A stretch of DNA of 64,000 nt, taken from Litorivicinus sp965656605 (lineage in GTDB: Bacteria > Pseudomonadota > Gammaproteobacteria > Pseudomonadales > Litorivicinaceae). The notes beneath the pieces are model-generated. The model did not search any database. It had not been told where the DNA came from and saw only the letters and a program-made list of their open reading frames with translations. Numbering within the stretch: the first letter of the stretch is position 1; every line of letters begins with the position of its first letter. Shown in pieces: positions 50,229-59,396 of this stretch. Where the stretch lies: assembly GCA_965656605.1 (NCBI GenBank), contig CBFHLC010000001.1:66153-130152 (forward strand). Reading direction: 5' to 3'. Made by a program: the position numbers and the translations under genes.

Positions 50229-52505
50229 GTCGACCTGGGCCAGTCGCTCAATCGATTTAGGCGCGATCAGCTGGGTGATCTCGCGTTGTTCAAACTCAGC
50301 CAACAGGCGCTCTCGAATTTGCTCACCGGTTTCCAGGTTCAGGACCTCGGCCAGAATCGCCGCGCATTCGTTGCGCGTGAATTGCTGCAGCACTCGTTTG
50401 GCCCGCGAGATCTGAGTCACGCTCATGGATAGGCTGTCATAGCCCATGGCCACCAGCAGCGGCACAGCAATTGGATCGCCGGCCAGCTCGCCACAGATCG
50501 ACACCGGCAACGCGGCACTGCGGCCGGCCGCGGCAATCGCTGAAAGCGCGCGGATCACCGCCGGGTGGAAGCTGTCATACAGATCCGCCACTTGGGTGTT
50601 GCCACGATCCACCGCCAGCAAGTACTGGGTTAAATCGTTCGAGCCGACGCTGACAAAATCGACTCGTCCGGCAATCTCGGGCATTTGATATAGCGTGGCC
50701 GGGACCTCGATCATGATGCCCACCTTGGGTGGATTGACGTCGTATCCCTCGACAACCAGCTCCTCCCAAGCCCGTTGGATTTTGCTTTTGGCTTCATCCA
50801 GCTCGGCCATGTTGGAAATCATCGGCAGCAGGATCTGCAAATTATCCAAGCCATCGCTGGCCTTGATCATGGCGCGCAGTTGGGCCATGAACAGCTCAGG
50901 GTGATCCAGCGACACTCGAATGCCGCGCCAGCCCAAGAACGGGTTGGCCTCGGTGATTGGGAAGTAGGGCAGGGATTTGTCGCCACCAATGTCCAGGGTC
51001 CGCATGGTCACCGGCTTGGGATAGAAGGCTTCCAGTTGCTCGCGGTAGGCCTCGGCCTGAGCCGCCTCGGTTGGAAAACTGGTCTCGAGCATGAAGGGGA
51101 TTTCGGTGCGCGACAGCCCGCATCCTTCGGCCCGCGCGGCCAAGGCGTGCAACCCCTCGCCCGAGCCCATGTTGACCAACAAGGGTACCGGCATGCCATC
51201 GGCGGTGACCGCCGGCGTATCCCCCAGACGGTCCAACTCACGATTGATCTGACTGTCCTCGCGGCGCACCAGCTTATAGGCCACCCGGGTGGGCTTGGAC
51301 GGATTGACCACCGCCAAGCCCCGATAACCGTCCGCGACAATGTCCAAACCCTGCAGCTGAGCGGTCGGCAAGTCTTTGGTGCCGACCACACAGGGCACGC
51401 CCATCGAGCGGGCAATGATCGCCACGTGCGAGCTGGCACTGCCCTTGACCGCAATCAGGCCCGCTAAGTTTTTCGAGGGCACATCGCCCAACACCGCGGG
51501 GGTTAACTCGTCCGCCACCAGCACCACTTGATCAGGCCAAGTAATCGCAGGCGCGTCGGCATTAAACGCGGCAATCAGGCGACGGGCTAGGTCACGAACA
51601 TCGGTGCCGCGCTCGCGCAAATACGGATCGGACATGCTGGAGAAACGAATGGATAACTCATCACCCACCCGGGCAATCGCGCCGACCGCGCCTTGACCGG
51701 ATCGAATACGTCCCAAAATCGCGCCGGCCACCGAGTCGTCATCTAACATCCGAGCGTAGGCTTCAAACAGGGTGCGCTCTTCCTGCCCCATGCGCTCCTG
51801 AAAACGATCTGCGGTGCCGCCTAGGCTGGCTTTCACCTCGGCCAAGGCTTCTTTAAATCGGGCTTCTTCGGCCACCGGATCACTCGCCACGGTGTTGGCA
51901 ATCGCGGCCAGCTCTTGGCTCTCGACCACGTGAGCGATGCCCATGCCCACGCCCTGGGCGGCCCCTAGACCGGCAAAACGGCGATCCGAACCCAGCACCT
52001 GCCAGGAAAACGCCTGCTGATCACCAATGGCCTGGGCGTGTGCCACGACCGCCGCCAACTGAGCACTGAGCGTCATCAACATGGACACTTCGCCGTCATC
52101 AAAGGCGCGTGGCTCGATTTGCTGAACCACCAAAACCCCGAGGACTTTCTTTTGATGCAGGATCGGCACCCCTAGAAAAGCGTGGTAGCGCTCTTCACCG
52201 GTTTCGTGCAGATACAGATAGTTGGGATGCGCCGGGGCATTGTCGGTGTTGAGCGTCTCGGCGCGATCGGCGACCCAGCCAATCAGGCCACTGCCGTATT
52301 CCAAATACGAGCGGCCGACACTGGCGCGGTTCAAGCCATCCGAGGCCATTAACAAAAAGCGTTCGCGCTTGGGATCGTCTAAATAAACGCTGCACACGCC
52401 GACTTTCATGCTGGCTTTGACCTTGACCACCAGCAATTCCATTGCGGTATTCAGGTCACGGGCATTGGCTACGCCCTGAACAATCGAGCGTAGCGCATCA
52501 ATCAA
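50196..52505 (-). CDS. ptsP: PTS-Ntr enzyme I PtsP
   Basis: Phosphoenolpyruvate-protein phosphotransferase of the nitrogen PTS, which phosphorylates NPr. The 769-residue protein has an N-terminal GAF domain (residues 5-155; FLGVPILHQKKVLGVLVVQQ) and an enzyme I body with active H360 in GSASSHVAI and the PEP-site ISNMAELDEA and FVSVGSNDLTQY. The TTG start aligns with E. coli PtsP and overlaps rppH by 8 bp, so the two are coupled. NPr and EIIA-Ntr are not in the window. Confidence 0.94.
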   Translation of the reverse strand: MIDALRSIVQGVANARDLNTAMELLVVKVKASMKVGVCSVYLDDPKRERFLLMASDGLNRASVGRSYLEYGSGLIGWVADRAETLNTDNAPAHPNYLYLHETGEERYHAFLGVPILHQKKVLGVLVVQQIEPRAFDDGEVSMLMTLSAQLAAVVAHAQAIGDQQAFSWQVLGSDRRFAGLGAAQGVGMGIAHVVESQELAAIANTVASDPVAEEARFKEALAEVKASLGGTADRFQERMGQEERTLFEAYARMLDDDSVAGAILGRIRSGQGAVGAIARVGDELSIRFSSMSDPYLRERGTDVRDLARRLIAAFNADAPAITWPDQVVLVADELTPAVLGDVPSKNLAGLIAVKGSASSHVAIIARSMGVPCVVGTKDLPTAQLQGLDIVADGYRGLAVVNPSKPTRVAYKLVRREDSQINRELDRLGDTPAVTADGMPVPLLVNMGSGEGLHALAARAEGCGLSRTEIPFMLETSFPTEAAQAEAYREQLEAFYPKPVTMRTLDIGGDKSLPYFPITEANPFLGWRGIRVSLDHPELFMAQLRAMIKASDGLDNLQILLPMISNMAELDEAKSKIQRAWEELVVEGYDVNPPKVGIMIEVPATLYQMPEIAGRVDFVSVGSNDLTQYLLAVDRGNTQVADLYDSFHPAVIRALSAIAAAGRSAALPVSICGELAGDPIAVPLLVAMGYDSLSMSVTQISRAKRVLQQFTRNECAAILAEVLNLETGEQIRERLLAEFEQREITQLIAPKSIERLAQVDSQISDAANAL

Positions 52506-52986
52506 GGTCGTAGCCTACCCGGGCGTCACGCAGCGGCAGAAACTCCAACAAAACGCGGCGGTAGACATCTCGCTTGAACGGCACAACTTGGCCCAGCGGA
52601 TACCACCAACTGACCCATTCAAAGCCATCAAATTCGGGCTTAGAGCCGGTATCAAAGTGAATTGCATCATCCGGTCCGGTCAGCTGCAGCAGAAACCATT
52701 TTTGTTTCTGACCGACACAGCCCGGCGGTTTGCGCCGAAAGCGCCGTGGTAGGTGGTAGCGATACCAATCCTGCGAGCGGCCTAGGACCTGAACATGCTC
52801 GGGTAGCAGGCCGGTTTCCTCGGCCAGCTCACGAAACATCGCCTGCTCTGCGGATTCCCCGTCATCCACACCGCCCTGAGGGAACTGCCAGCCTGCATTG
52901 CGCGGCCGCTTGCCCCAAAACACTTGGCCGGCTTGGTTAATCAGTACCATTCCGACATTTAGGCGAAAACCGTCGCCGTCCAACAC
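52498..52986 (-). CDS. rppH: RNA pyrophosphohydrolase RppH
   Basis: Removes pyrophosphate from 5'-triphosphate RNA, starting mRNA decay. The 162-residue Nudix protein has LDGDGFRLNVGMV, the Nudix box GGVDDGESAEQAMFRELAEE, GQKQKWFLLQL and KRDVYRRVLLEF, lining up with E. coli RppH end to end. The start is GTG (TTG one codon in also possible) with GGGAG seven bases upstream. ptsP follows, as in Pseudomonas and E. coli. Confidence 0.95.
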   Translation of the reverse strand: MLDGDGFRLNVGMVLINQAGQVFWGKRPRNAGWQFPQGGVDDGESAEQAMFRELAEETGLLPEHVQVLGRSQDWYRYHLPRRFRRKPPGCVGQKQKWFLLQLTGPDDAIHFDTGSKPEFDGFEWVSWWYPLGQVVPFKRDVYRRVLLEFLPLRDARVGYDLD

Positions 52987-53050
52987 GTTGAATCTCCCTC
53001 AGATGTCCCGCATTCTTTCCCACCTTGACACTTCACGCAACGGATCCGTT

Positions 53051-53707
53051 ATGAACTTGGCAGTTTTCGACCTTGATCACACCCTATTACAAGACGACAG
53101 CGATCGTGGATGGAATCAGTTTTTGGTCGACATCGGGGTTGTCTCGGATAGCGAATTTGCCGAGTCCAACGAGCGCTGGTACCGCGAGTACACCGGCGGC
53201 ACGCTGGATATCCACGAGTACAACCGCTGGGCGTTCCGCCTGCATCGCGAGCATGGCACCGAGCAGGTCACCCAGTGGCGTGATCAATATGTGCGCGAAC
53301 GTGGCCCGGCCATGATTGCCCCTAAAACGCCAGAGGTGCTGGCCAAGCACCGCGCCCAAGGCGATCACATCTTGGTCATCACCGCGACCAGCGAATTTAT
53401 CGCAGGCCCGATTATCGAGCTGATCGGCATCGAAGATTACCTGGGGCTGAAGAACGAAATCGTCGATGGCAACTACACCGGCGAGCTGATCGGCATTCCG
53501 ACCTTTAAAGCCGGCAAGATTGATGCCCTGCAGGCATGGCGCGCCGAGCACCCCTCAGAGTTTGATAAGATTTGGTTCTACTCAGACAGCCACAACGATC
53601 TGCCATTGCTAGAGCAGGCCGACTATCCTGTGGTGGTCGACGGCGACGAACGCCTCAGCGCCCACGCCCAACAGATGGGCTGGCCTCAGATGACTTTCAG
53701 GGACTGA
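53051..53707 (+). CDS. HAD-IB phosphatase (SerB-like)
   Basis: A 218-residue haloacid-dehalogenase phosphatase. The DXD nucleophile motif is D7/D9 in AVFDLDHTLL, with ITATSEFI (motif II), a lysine in TFKAGKID, and SDSHNDLPLL (motif IV). This is the HAD-IB group that includes phosphoserine phosphatase and PgpP-like enzymes. The substrate is not clear. The start at MNLAVFDLD is favoured over longer in-frame starts. It diverges from rppH and is 3 bp from argD. Confidence 0.86.
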   Translation: MNLAVFDLDHTLLQDDSDRGWNQFLVDIGVVSDSEFAESNERWYREYTGGTLDIHEYNRWAFRLHREHGTEQVTQWRDQYVRERGPAMIAPKTPEVLAKHRAQGDHILVITATSEFIAGPIIELIGIEDYLGLKNEIVDGNYTGELIGIPTFKAGKIDALQAWRAEHPSEFDKIWFYSDSHNDLPLLEQADYPVVVDGDERLSAHAQQMGWPQMTFRD

Positions 53708-53710
53708 TAC

Positions 53711-54904
53711 ATGGATCCAATTCGCGCGGGCTTTGACCAATACATGGTGCCCAACTACGCCCCCTTTGCCGTGGTGCCCGAAAAAGCCCAGGGCGCCCGT
53801 GTTTGGGACACCCAAGGCCGCGAGTACATCGATTTAGCAGGCGGCATTGCGGTCAGCGCTCTGGGACACTGTCATCCGGCATTAAACGATGCGCTGATGA
53901 AGCAGGCCAACACCCTGTGGCATGTCTCAAATTTGATGACCAACAAGCCGGCGGTGGATTTGGCGCAATTGCTATGCCAGCAGACCTTTGCCGAGCGCGT
54001 GTTCTTTTCTAACTCGGGTGCCGAGGCCAACGAGGCCGCATTAAAACTCGCCCGCCGCTATGCCTGGCAGCACCATGGCGAGGGCAAACACCGCATCGTG
54101 GCGTTTAACGACGGATTCCACGGACGCACGTTGTTTACCGTCTCGGTCGGCGGCCAGCCCAAGTACCAAGAGGGCTTTGGGCCGACCCCGGCCGGTATTG
54201 ATCATGTGCCCTACAACGATATCGCCGCACTCGAGGCCATTATGGGCGACGATGTGTGCGCCATCATGGTTGAGCCGGTTCAAGGCGAGGGTGGCATGAC
54301 CCCGGCCACCCCTGAATTTTTGGCCGCCTGTCGCAGGCTGTGTGATCAGCACAATGCGTTGTTGGTCTTTGACGAAGTGCAATCGGGCGTGGGTCGAACC
54401 GGCTATCTTTACGCCTATCAGCACTACAACGTCACCCCCGACATTTTATCCTCAGCCAAGGCCCTGGGCTGCGGCTTCCCGATGGGTGCGATTTTGACCC
54501 GCAGCGAGATCGCCCAGGTGCTAACCCCGGGCACTCACGGCACCACCTCGGGTGGTAATCCCTTGGCCTGCGCGGTGGGGCTGGCGGCGGTTAGTGAGAT
54601 CTGCCAAGACGAGTTTTTGGCTCAGGTTCAAGCCAACACCACCTTTATGCACGATGAACTGACGGCCATCGGCCACAGGACACAGGCTTTCACTGATGTC
54701 CGAGGTTTGGGTTTGTGGTTTGGGTGTGAACTGTCTCACGAACGAAAGGGACAGGGCGTTGCGATTGTGCAGGAGTGCCTAAATCACGGAGTGATGACTT
54801 TGGTGGCCGGTGCGGACGTGCTTCGCTTGGCTCCCGCCTTGAACACCAGCCAAGCAGATTTGGCGTTGGGACTGCAGCGACTCGAGGCAGCCCTAAACGC
54901 CTAG
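53711..54904 (+). CDS. argD: acetylornithine aminotransferase ArgD
   Basis: Arginine pathway step and, in many species, also lysine. The 397-residue class III PLP enzyme has NSGAEANEAALKLARRYA, NDGFHGRTLFTVSVGGQ, LVFDEVQSGVGRTG and the lysine in SSAKALGCGFPMGA. It follows the HAD gene by 3 bp. argA is 18 kb away on the same strand. Confidence 0.92.
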   Translation: MDPIRAGFDQYMVPNYAPFAVVPEKAQGARVWDTQGREYIDLAGGIAVSALGHCHPALNDALMKQANTLWHVSNLMTNKPAVDLAQLLCQQTFAERVFFSNSGAEANEAALKLARRYAWQHHGEGKHRIVAFNDGFHGRTLFTVSVGGQPKYQEGFGPTPAGIDHVPYNDIAALEAIMGDDVCAIMVEPVQGEGGMTPATPEFLAACRRLCDQHNALLVFDEVQSGVGRTGYLYAYQHYNVTPDILSSAKALGCGFPMGAILTRSEIAQVLTPGTHGTTSGGNPLACAVGLAAVSEICQDEFLAQVQANTTFMHDELTAIGHRTQAFTDVRGLGLWFGCELSHERKGQGVAIVQECLNHGVMTLVAGADVLRLAPALNTSQADLALGLQRLEAALNA

Positions 54905-54915
54905 GAGAAACTCAC

Positions 54916-55233
54916 ATGGTGGTATTGCAGACGCGTTTTACCGCCATTGGCATCCTGGTGATGAGCCTGCTGGATGCGGTGTTTACTCTGAACGTGCTCA
55001 GCCTAGGGGCACGTGAGGCCAACCCGATCATGGCCTATCTAATCAACATGGGCACAATCTGGTTCTTTGCCGGCAAGCTGACTCTGACGGGCTGTGGCGT
55101 GTATTTGCTGATTCGAGCCAGCCGCTCACCCAATCATCGCGGGCCCGGTGCGCTGACGCTTTTGCGTTGGTGTTTTTTCGGCTATGCGGTTTTAATGGCG
55201 TGGCATTTGATACTGGTGGGACGCCTGACGTGA
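54916..55233 (+). CDS. small membrane protein (DUF5658-like)
   Basis: A 105-residue protein with three membrane spans: AIGILVMSLLDAVFTLNVL, a segment before GKLTLTGCGVYLLI, and WCFFGYAVLMAWHLILVG. EANPIMAYL and FFAGKLTLT fit the DUF5658 family. The function is unknown. AGGAG lies upstream of the ATG; a 47-residue upstream extension inside argD is rejected. It follows argD by 11 bp and is coupled to the next gene through GTGA. Confidence 0.75.
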   Translation: MVVLQTRFTAIGILVMSLLDAVFTLNVLSLGAREANPIMAYLINMGTIWFFAGKLTLTGCGVYLLIRASRSPNHRGPGALTLLRWCFFGYAVLMAWHLILVGRLT

Positions 55234-55685
55234 AGAGTTTACTTGCGATTTTAACGCTGATTTTTGCTAGCACAGCCCTGGCCCGCGGCCCGGCTGAGGC
55301 CCAAGACGTGGCAGGCATCAAGCTGGGCGATCCCCGTGGCGTTGAGCAAAACATCAACCCGCGCGCCAAGCCCTGGATTCGGGTGTATTACGAAAACGAT
55401 CAGGTCGTCGGTGTGGTCTATCGCCAGCCCGGTTTATCCAACGAGCCGGTCAACCAAGTCGCCTTTGTAAACCGTCTGTGCGCCAAATATGGTGAGAACA
55501 ACTTCTGCTCGATTGCCCGTCGTGACATTGATGATCCGGACACTCGCTGGGTTGGCTTCTCGTCGTTGTACACCGTCGAGGGCGGGTACCTGACGGCACG
55601 AGTGGCACGCGAAGATACCTTCTCGTTCTTTCCCCGTCTGGCGATCGAGATTGAACTGCGCGCCGAAGGCTTCGAGCTACCCTAG
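55230..55685 (+). CDS. secreted protein of unknown function
   Basis: A 151-residue protein starting at GTG (GTGA overlap with the upstream gene). The N-terminus KSLLAILTLIFASTALA is a signal peptide with cleavage near ARG. The mature part has INPRAKPWIRVYYENDQVV and a cysteine pair (LCAKYGENNFCS). I do not recognise the family. Export with a small membrane partner suggests an envelope role, but this is inference. It overlaps the end of the MarC gene by 9 bp. Confidence 0.65.
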   Translation: MKSLLAILTLIFASTALARGPAEAQDVAGIKLGDPRGVEQNINPRAKPWIRVYYENDQVVGVVYRQPGLSNEPVNQVAFVNRLCAKYGENNFCSIARRDIDDPDTRWVGFSSLYTVEGGYLTARVAREDTFSFFPRLAIEIELRAEGFELP

Positions 55686-56264
55686 CGCGCTGCTGACGCC
55701 GTTTAGCAACATCTGAACGGCGATTGAAACCAAGATCATTCCCATCAAACGCTCGATCGCCTTCAAGCCGCGCTTGCCCAGCACACGATACAGCACATTC
55801 GAGCACAGCAGTATCACCACACTGACACCCCAGGCGCCGAGCAGCGCTAACAGCCAGTCGACCTCGCGGTTGGGGTGACTCTCGACCACCAACACCAGGG
55901 TCGCCAACACGGAAGGGCCGGCAATCATCGGCACTGCCAGAGGGACCACGAGGGGTTCGGAGTCGTCCTCGTCATCACCCATCACGCCACCGCGCGAGGG
56001 GAAAATCATCCGAATGGCGATAATCATCAGCACCAAACCACCACCGATCGAAACCGCCTCGCGTGACAAACTCAGCGCCTTGAGCAAAGAAGGCCCCGAG
56101 AACAAGAACGCCAACATGATCACCAAGGCAATCATCAACTCGCGCCCCAACACGAACAGGCGGCGGCGCTCGGGCACATTTTTCAGGATCGACAAAACTA
56201 CCGGAATATTGCCCAGCGGATCCATGATCAAAAATAGTGTGATGGCGACAGCCCAAGTTTCCAT
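55677..56264 (-). CDS. MarC/YchE-family membrane protein
   Basis: A 195-residue integral membrane protein with about six spans, starting at METWAVAITLFLIMDPLGNIP. DPLGNIP and PLAVPMIAGPSVLATLV are MarC-family features; some relatives carry neutral amino acids. AGGAG lies five bases before this ATG. A leftward terminator-like hairpin lies 35 bp upstream of the start. It is the only leftward gene between rppH and the TRAP fragment at the right edge. Confidence 0.88.
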   Translation of the reverse strand: METWAVAITLFLIMDPLGNIPVVLSILKNVPERRRLFVLGRELMIALVIMLAFLFSGPSLLKALSLSREAVSIGGGLVLMIIAIRMIFPSRGGVMGDDEDDSEPLVVPLAVPMIAGPSVLATLVLVVESHPNREVDWLLALLGAWGVSVVILLCSNVLYRVLGKRGLKAIERLMGMILVSIAVQMLLNGVSSALG

Positions 56265-56298
56265 GATGACTCCTTTGTTGGGCGCGAGTGTGGAGCAT

Positions 56299-56322
56299 AA
56301 AAAAAGGGCGCACAAGGCGCCC
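56299..56322 (-). terminator. leftward intrinsic terminator with no evident gene before it
   Basis: On the minus strand GGGCGC, loop CTTGT, GCGCCC (56322 to 56306) is followed by seven T's (56305-56299). It lies upstream of the MarC start, not after a gene. It therefore ends a short minus-strand transcript from 56323-56460, or works as an attenuator for marC. Between it and recC on the minus strand only a 15-codon frame (56336-56383) was found. Confidence 0.7.
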
Positions 56323-56360
56323 TAAAGGTATTCGCTTATGAAGAAGCATTGGTAAGATGA

Positions 56361-56429
56361 AAAGCGGGTTGAGGCTCATGCATCCACAACTAAAGTCTAA
56401 CACTTTTATTGCGCCGCACAACCCGCTTT
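56361..56429. repeat. 11-bp inverted repeat in marC-recC gap
   Basis: AAAGCGGGTTG (56361-56371) and CAACCCGCTTT (56419-56429) are exact inverted copies, 47 bp apart. They could form a long-range stem in a minus-strand RNA ahead of the terminator at 56299-56322, or be a regulatory dyad in the divergent promoter region for recC and marC. Confidence 0.5.
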
Positions 56430-56459
56430 GTGCCGGTTTATTTCAGATAGACTGGGTAA

Positions 56460-59396
56460 ATGTTAAAGGTCTATTTATCCCCCCAAGCGCACCTGCTCGC
56501 CCAGGCCCTGTTGCCGGTATTGCACGCCACCGCCCCCGCCGACCCCCTGCAGCTGCAGGCGATTACCGTCGGCAACCCCGACTCGGGCCGCTGGTTAAAA
56601 CAGTATTTGGCGCAACACCTGCCGATCTGCGCAGGGATCGAGACCCCGTTGCTGTCCCGTGCCATTTGGAGTCTAGGTAACCAAGCGGCAGGCTTGCCTG
56701 AAACCCCGGATCCGCTAGGCGAGAGTGAGCTGAGTTGGGCACTGTTCAAACACCTACCTAGCTGGCTTGAAACGGATCTACCTGAGCTGGATCACGCGTA
56801 TCAATCGCGCCTGGGCACCCTGAATGATGCAGAGGCGGCCCTATGGCTGCTGGCCCGCGAGTTGGGTGGGTTGTTTGATCGCTATCTGGTGTATCGCCCG
56901 GATTGGATTTTGGAGTGGCAAAGCCCCGGCGAGCATCACTGGCAGGGCCAGCTGTGGGGACGGCTGTACCAGGCGCTAGGCCAACCGGATCATCGAGCCG
57001 CACGATGGGCCATGGTGACCCAGGCACTGGCGGACTTCCACAGCGAGACGCCACTGGTGGTGTTCAACCCCGGCCCGGTGCCGCGCCCAATGCTGGAACA
57101 AATCGCCGCCTTTGCGCAACACAACACCGTGGTATGGTTCCAGTTCAGCCCCTCGACGGACTACTTTGGGGATCTGCAGACGCCTCGTCAGGCCAGCCGA
57201 CAAAACCAATTAGCCGAGCTGCCCTTTGTCGGCTCGATGGTCAGCGGCCTAAAAGCCCAACTGGATTTTCTAAGCGAGCACGGCGAGATTACGCCGTTAG
57301 AGATACCCAGCACCCCTGAGACGGCGCTTCAGCAGCTGCAACACTCGATCACTCAGCTAACCCTGCCCGAGCCCATCAAACCGGACGCCAGCCTAACCCT
57401 AGCCTGCGCACCCGGTGCAGTCCGTGAGGTCGAGGAGCTCAAAGAGTGGCTGGTCCCACGCCTGGAACAGGCAGATTTGAACCCTCGGGATGTGTTGGTG
57501 CTGACCCCGGATGTCGAGCGCTACGGTCCGTTGATGAAAGCGATCTTTGAAGAGGGCGAGACGGGCTTTATTCCCGTGGCGGTGTTGGATCGGACCCAAG
57601 GGGATGCGGATCCTGCGATGGCCGCGCTGTTAAGTTTGCTCAGCCTGCTGGATGATGTGGGCTGCGACGCCACCTTAGATTGGCTAAGCCTAGAGCCGGT
57701 TACCGCTCACTATCAGCTGGCACCGAGTGATCTGGATCAGATTCGTGAGTGGGCATTGCAGGGTGGCTGGATCCGCGGGTTAGATCCTGACACCCCAAAT
57801 CACAGCCCGCAGCGTCATCATTTTCAAGGCATGCTGGATCGGCTGATGTTCAGCTGGGTCATGGAGCAGCATCCACCAGGCTGGGCGATCGATACCCCGC
57901 TAAAAACCAGTCAGTCCGATACGCTGAACAAGCTATGCCGGGTCTTTCAGGACCTGGCGGATCTGGCGGCACAGCTGGATCAAGACGCCACGCCTGCGCA
58001 GTGGTGGCAGCGATTAACGCCAATTGCCGCGGGCTGGTTGGCCCCTGACAATGCCCTGGCCCAGTGGGTCGAGGACACTCAGAGTTTGGACTTTGACCAG
58101 CCCATCAGCCTAGGCGTGCTGCGCAGCTATGCCCGGGAAAGTGCCCAGCGAAACGCTCAAAATGCGCGTTTCGCCGCCGGACGGGTGAATTTGTGCACCC
58201 CACTGCCCGCCCGTGGACTGCCATTTAAAATCATTTGCTTGCTGGGGTTTGAGGCCGGCGCCTTCCCCCGACCTGCGCAGCGCTCGGACTTGGATTTAAT
58301 CGCGCAACACCCCCGCGCAGGGGACCGTCAGGTCAACCAAGAAGACCGAGCCCTATTTCTAGAATCTTTGCTGAATGCTCAGCAGGCGATCTACCTCAGT
58401 TTTAGCGGGATTGAGCCCAGCGACGGCAGTGAAGTACCGCCCTGTGTGCCCTTGGGATTGTTGCTGCAGCATCTGCAGTGCGAGATACCCACCCCTGCGC
58501 CGATCAATACCGCCAGCGTCCAGATGCGCCAGCGCCATCGGCTGATTGATGCACGGCGCCAACATCGCAGTGCGCCCAAACCCGCCCAGTATCCACCATT
58601 GGATACGCTACCGATCAGTCCAGATGCGCTACGACAGGCGATCACGGAGCCCTTTCAGTATTACCTAGAGCACAGGTTGGATACGCGCCTGCGAGCACTC
58701 GAGCCGCGAGACGATTTGATGCCCATGGGCATTAGCGAGGAGCGCGTGGGATTGTGGGTGTCAGGCGAGCTGCATCAACAGCGCGACATTCGTTGGCTGG
58801 ACACCGCCATGGCGGCCACCGGCGCCGGCGGTGAGATATCAGCCGAGCATATCGATGACCGCCTGCACACCCTAAAGGCCTGGCAACAGCGCCTGCCCAA
58901 ACCTAGCTACCTACGCCTGGATTGGTGTGGTTACCGCGCCAGCATCGAGAACGCGCATCAGGGCTATGCCATCACACTGGCCGCCGGCGTTAAACCCTCA
59001 CCGCGAGTGGCCAGTGTGTCGTTGCTGCGTCACCTGTGGCTGTGTGGTCAGGGCATTGAAGTCACCTCTATGGCAGTAGGCAGCGAGCAGACCCTGCGCT
59101 GGGATCCCATCGTCCCAGAAAACGCCCGGCGTTATTTTGAGCAGTGGAAGATTCAGTTCTGGCAAAACCAGCAGGAGCTGGCGCAGGTATCGCTGGGTTG
59201 GTTTGCAGCGACCAAACTGAAAAAGGGCGAGCCCAGCGTGGTCAAATCCAATGTGTCCCCCATGGCCTTTGCGGATCGTTTAGGCGCGACCCTGACCTCG
59301 GATAACGACTTGATTATGGATACGCTGGGTTTATTGGGCCCCTGGCCCACGCCGATCGAAACCCCAGATCCGGAGGTGTTACTTGGCACGTCTTGA
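56460..59396 (+). CDS. recC: exonuclease V subunit RecC
   Basis: Scaffold and Chi-recognition subunit of RecBCD. The 978-residue protein starts MLKVYLSPQAHLLAQAL and has the RecC fold markers SGRWLKQYLAQHLPICAGIETPL-type start region and, late, GFEAGAFPRPAQRSDLDL. It is about 140 residues shorter than the E. coli protein (1122). Its 3' end overlaps recB by 14 bp. The ATG follows a GGTAAA stretch with no strong Shine-Dalgarno. Confidence 0.93.
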   Translation: MLKVYLSPQAHLLAQALLPVLHATAPADPLQLQAITVGNPDSGRWLKQYLAQHLPICAGIETPLLSRAIWSLGNQAAGLPETPDPLGESELSWALFKHLPSWLETDLPELDHAYQSRLGTLNDAEAALWLLARELGGLFDRYLVYRPDWILEWQSPGEHHWQGQLWGRLYQALGQPDHRAARWAMVTQALADFHSETPLVVFNPGPVPRPMLEQIAAFAQHNTVVWFQFSPSTDYFGDLQTPRQASRQNQLAELPFVGSMVSGLKAQLDFLSEHGEITPLEIPSTPETALQQLQHSITQLTLPEPIKPDASLTLACAPGAVREVEELKEWLVPRLEQADLNPRDVLVLTPDVERYGPLMKAIFEEGETGFIPVAVLDRTQGDADPAMAALLSLLSLLDDVGCDATLDWLSLEPVTAHYQLAPSDLDQIREWALQGGWIRGLDPDTPNHSPQRHHFQGMLDRLMFSWVMEQHPPGWAIDTPLKTSQSDTLNKLCRVFQDLADLAAQLDQDATPAQWWQRLTPIAAGWLAPDNALAQWVEDTQSLDFDQPISLGVLRSYARESAQRNAQNARFAAGRVNLCTPLPARGLPFKIICLLGFEAGAFPRPAQRSDLDLIAQHPRAGDRQVNQEDRALFLESLLNAQQAIYLSFSGIEPSDGSEVPPCVPLGLLLQHLQCEIPTPAPINTASVQMRQRHRLIDARRQHRSAPKPAQYPPLDTLPISPDALRQAITEPFQYYLEHRLDTRLRALEPRDDLMPMGISEERVGLWVSGELHQQRDIRWLDTAMAATGAGGEISAEHIDDRLHTLKAWQQRLPKPSYLRLDWCGYRASIENAHQGYAITLAAGVKPSPRVASVSLLRHLWLCGQGIEVTSMAVGSEQTLRWDPIVPENARRYFEQWKIQFWQNQQELAQVSLGWFAATKLKKGEPSVVKSNVSPMAFADRLGATLTSDNDLIMDTLGLLGPWPTPIETPDPEVLLGTS

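Noticed and set aside
50775..51467. 230-residue rightward open frame inside ptsP
   Set aside because: Lies wholly opposite conserved PtsP catalytic regions; no domain features.
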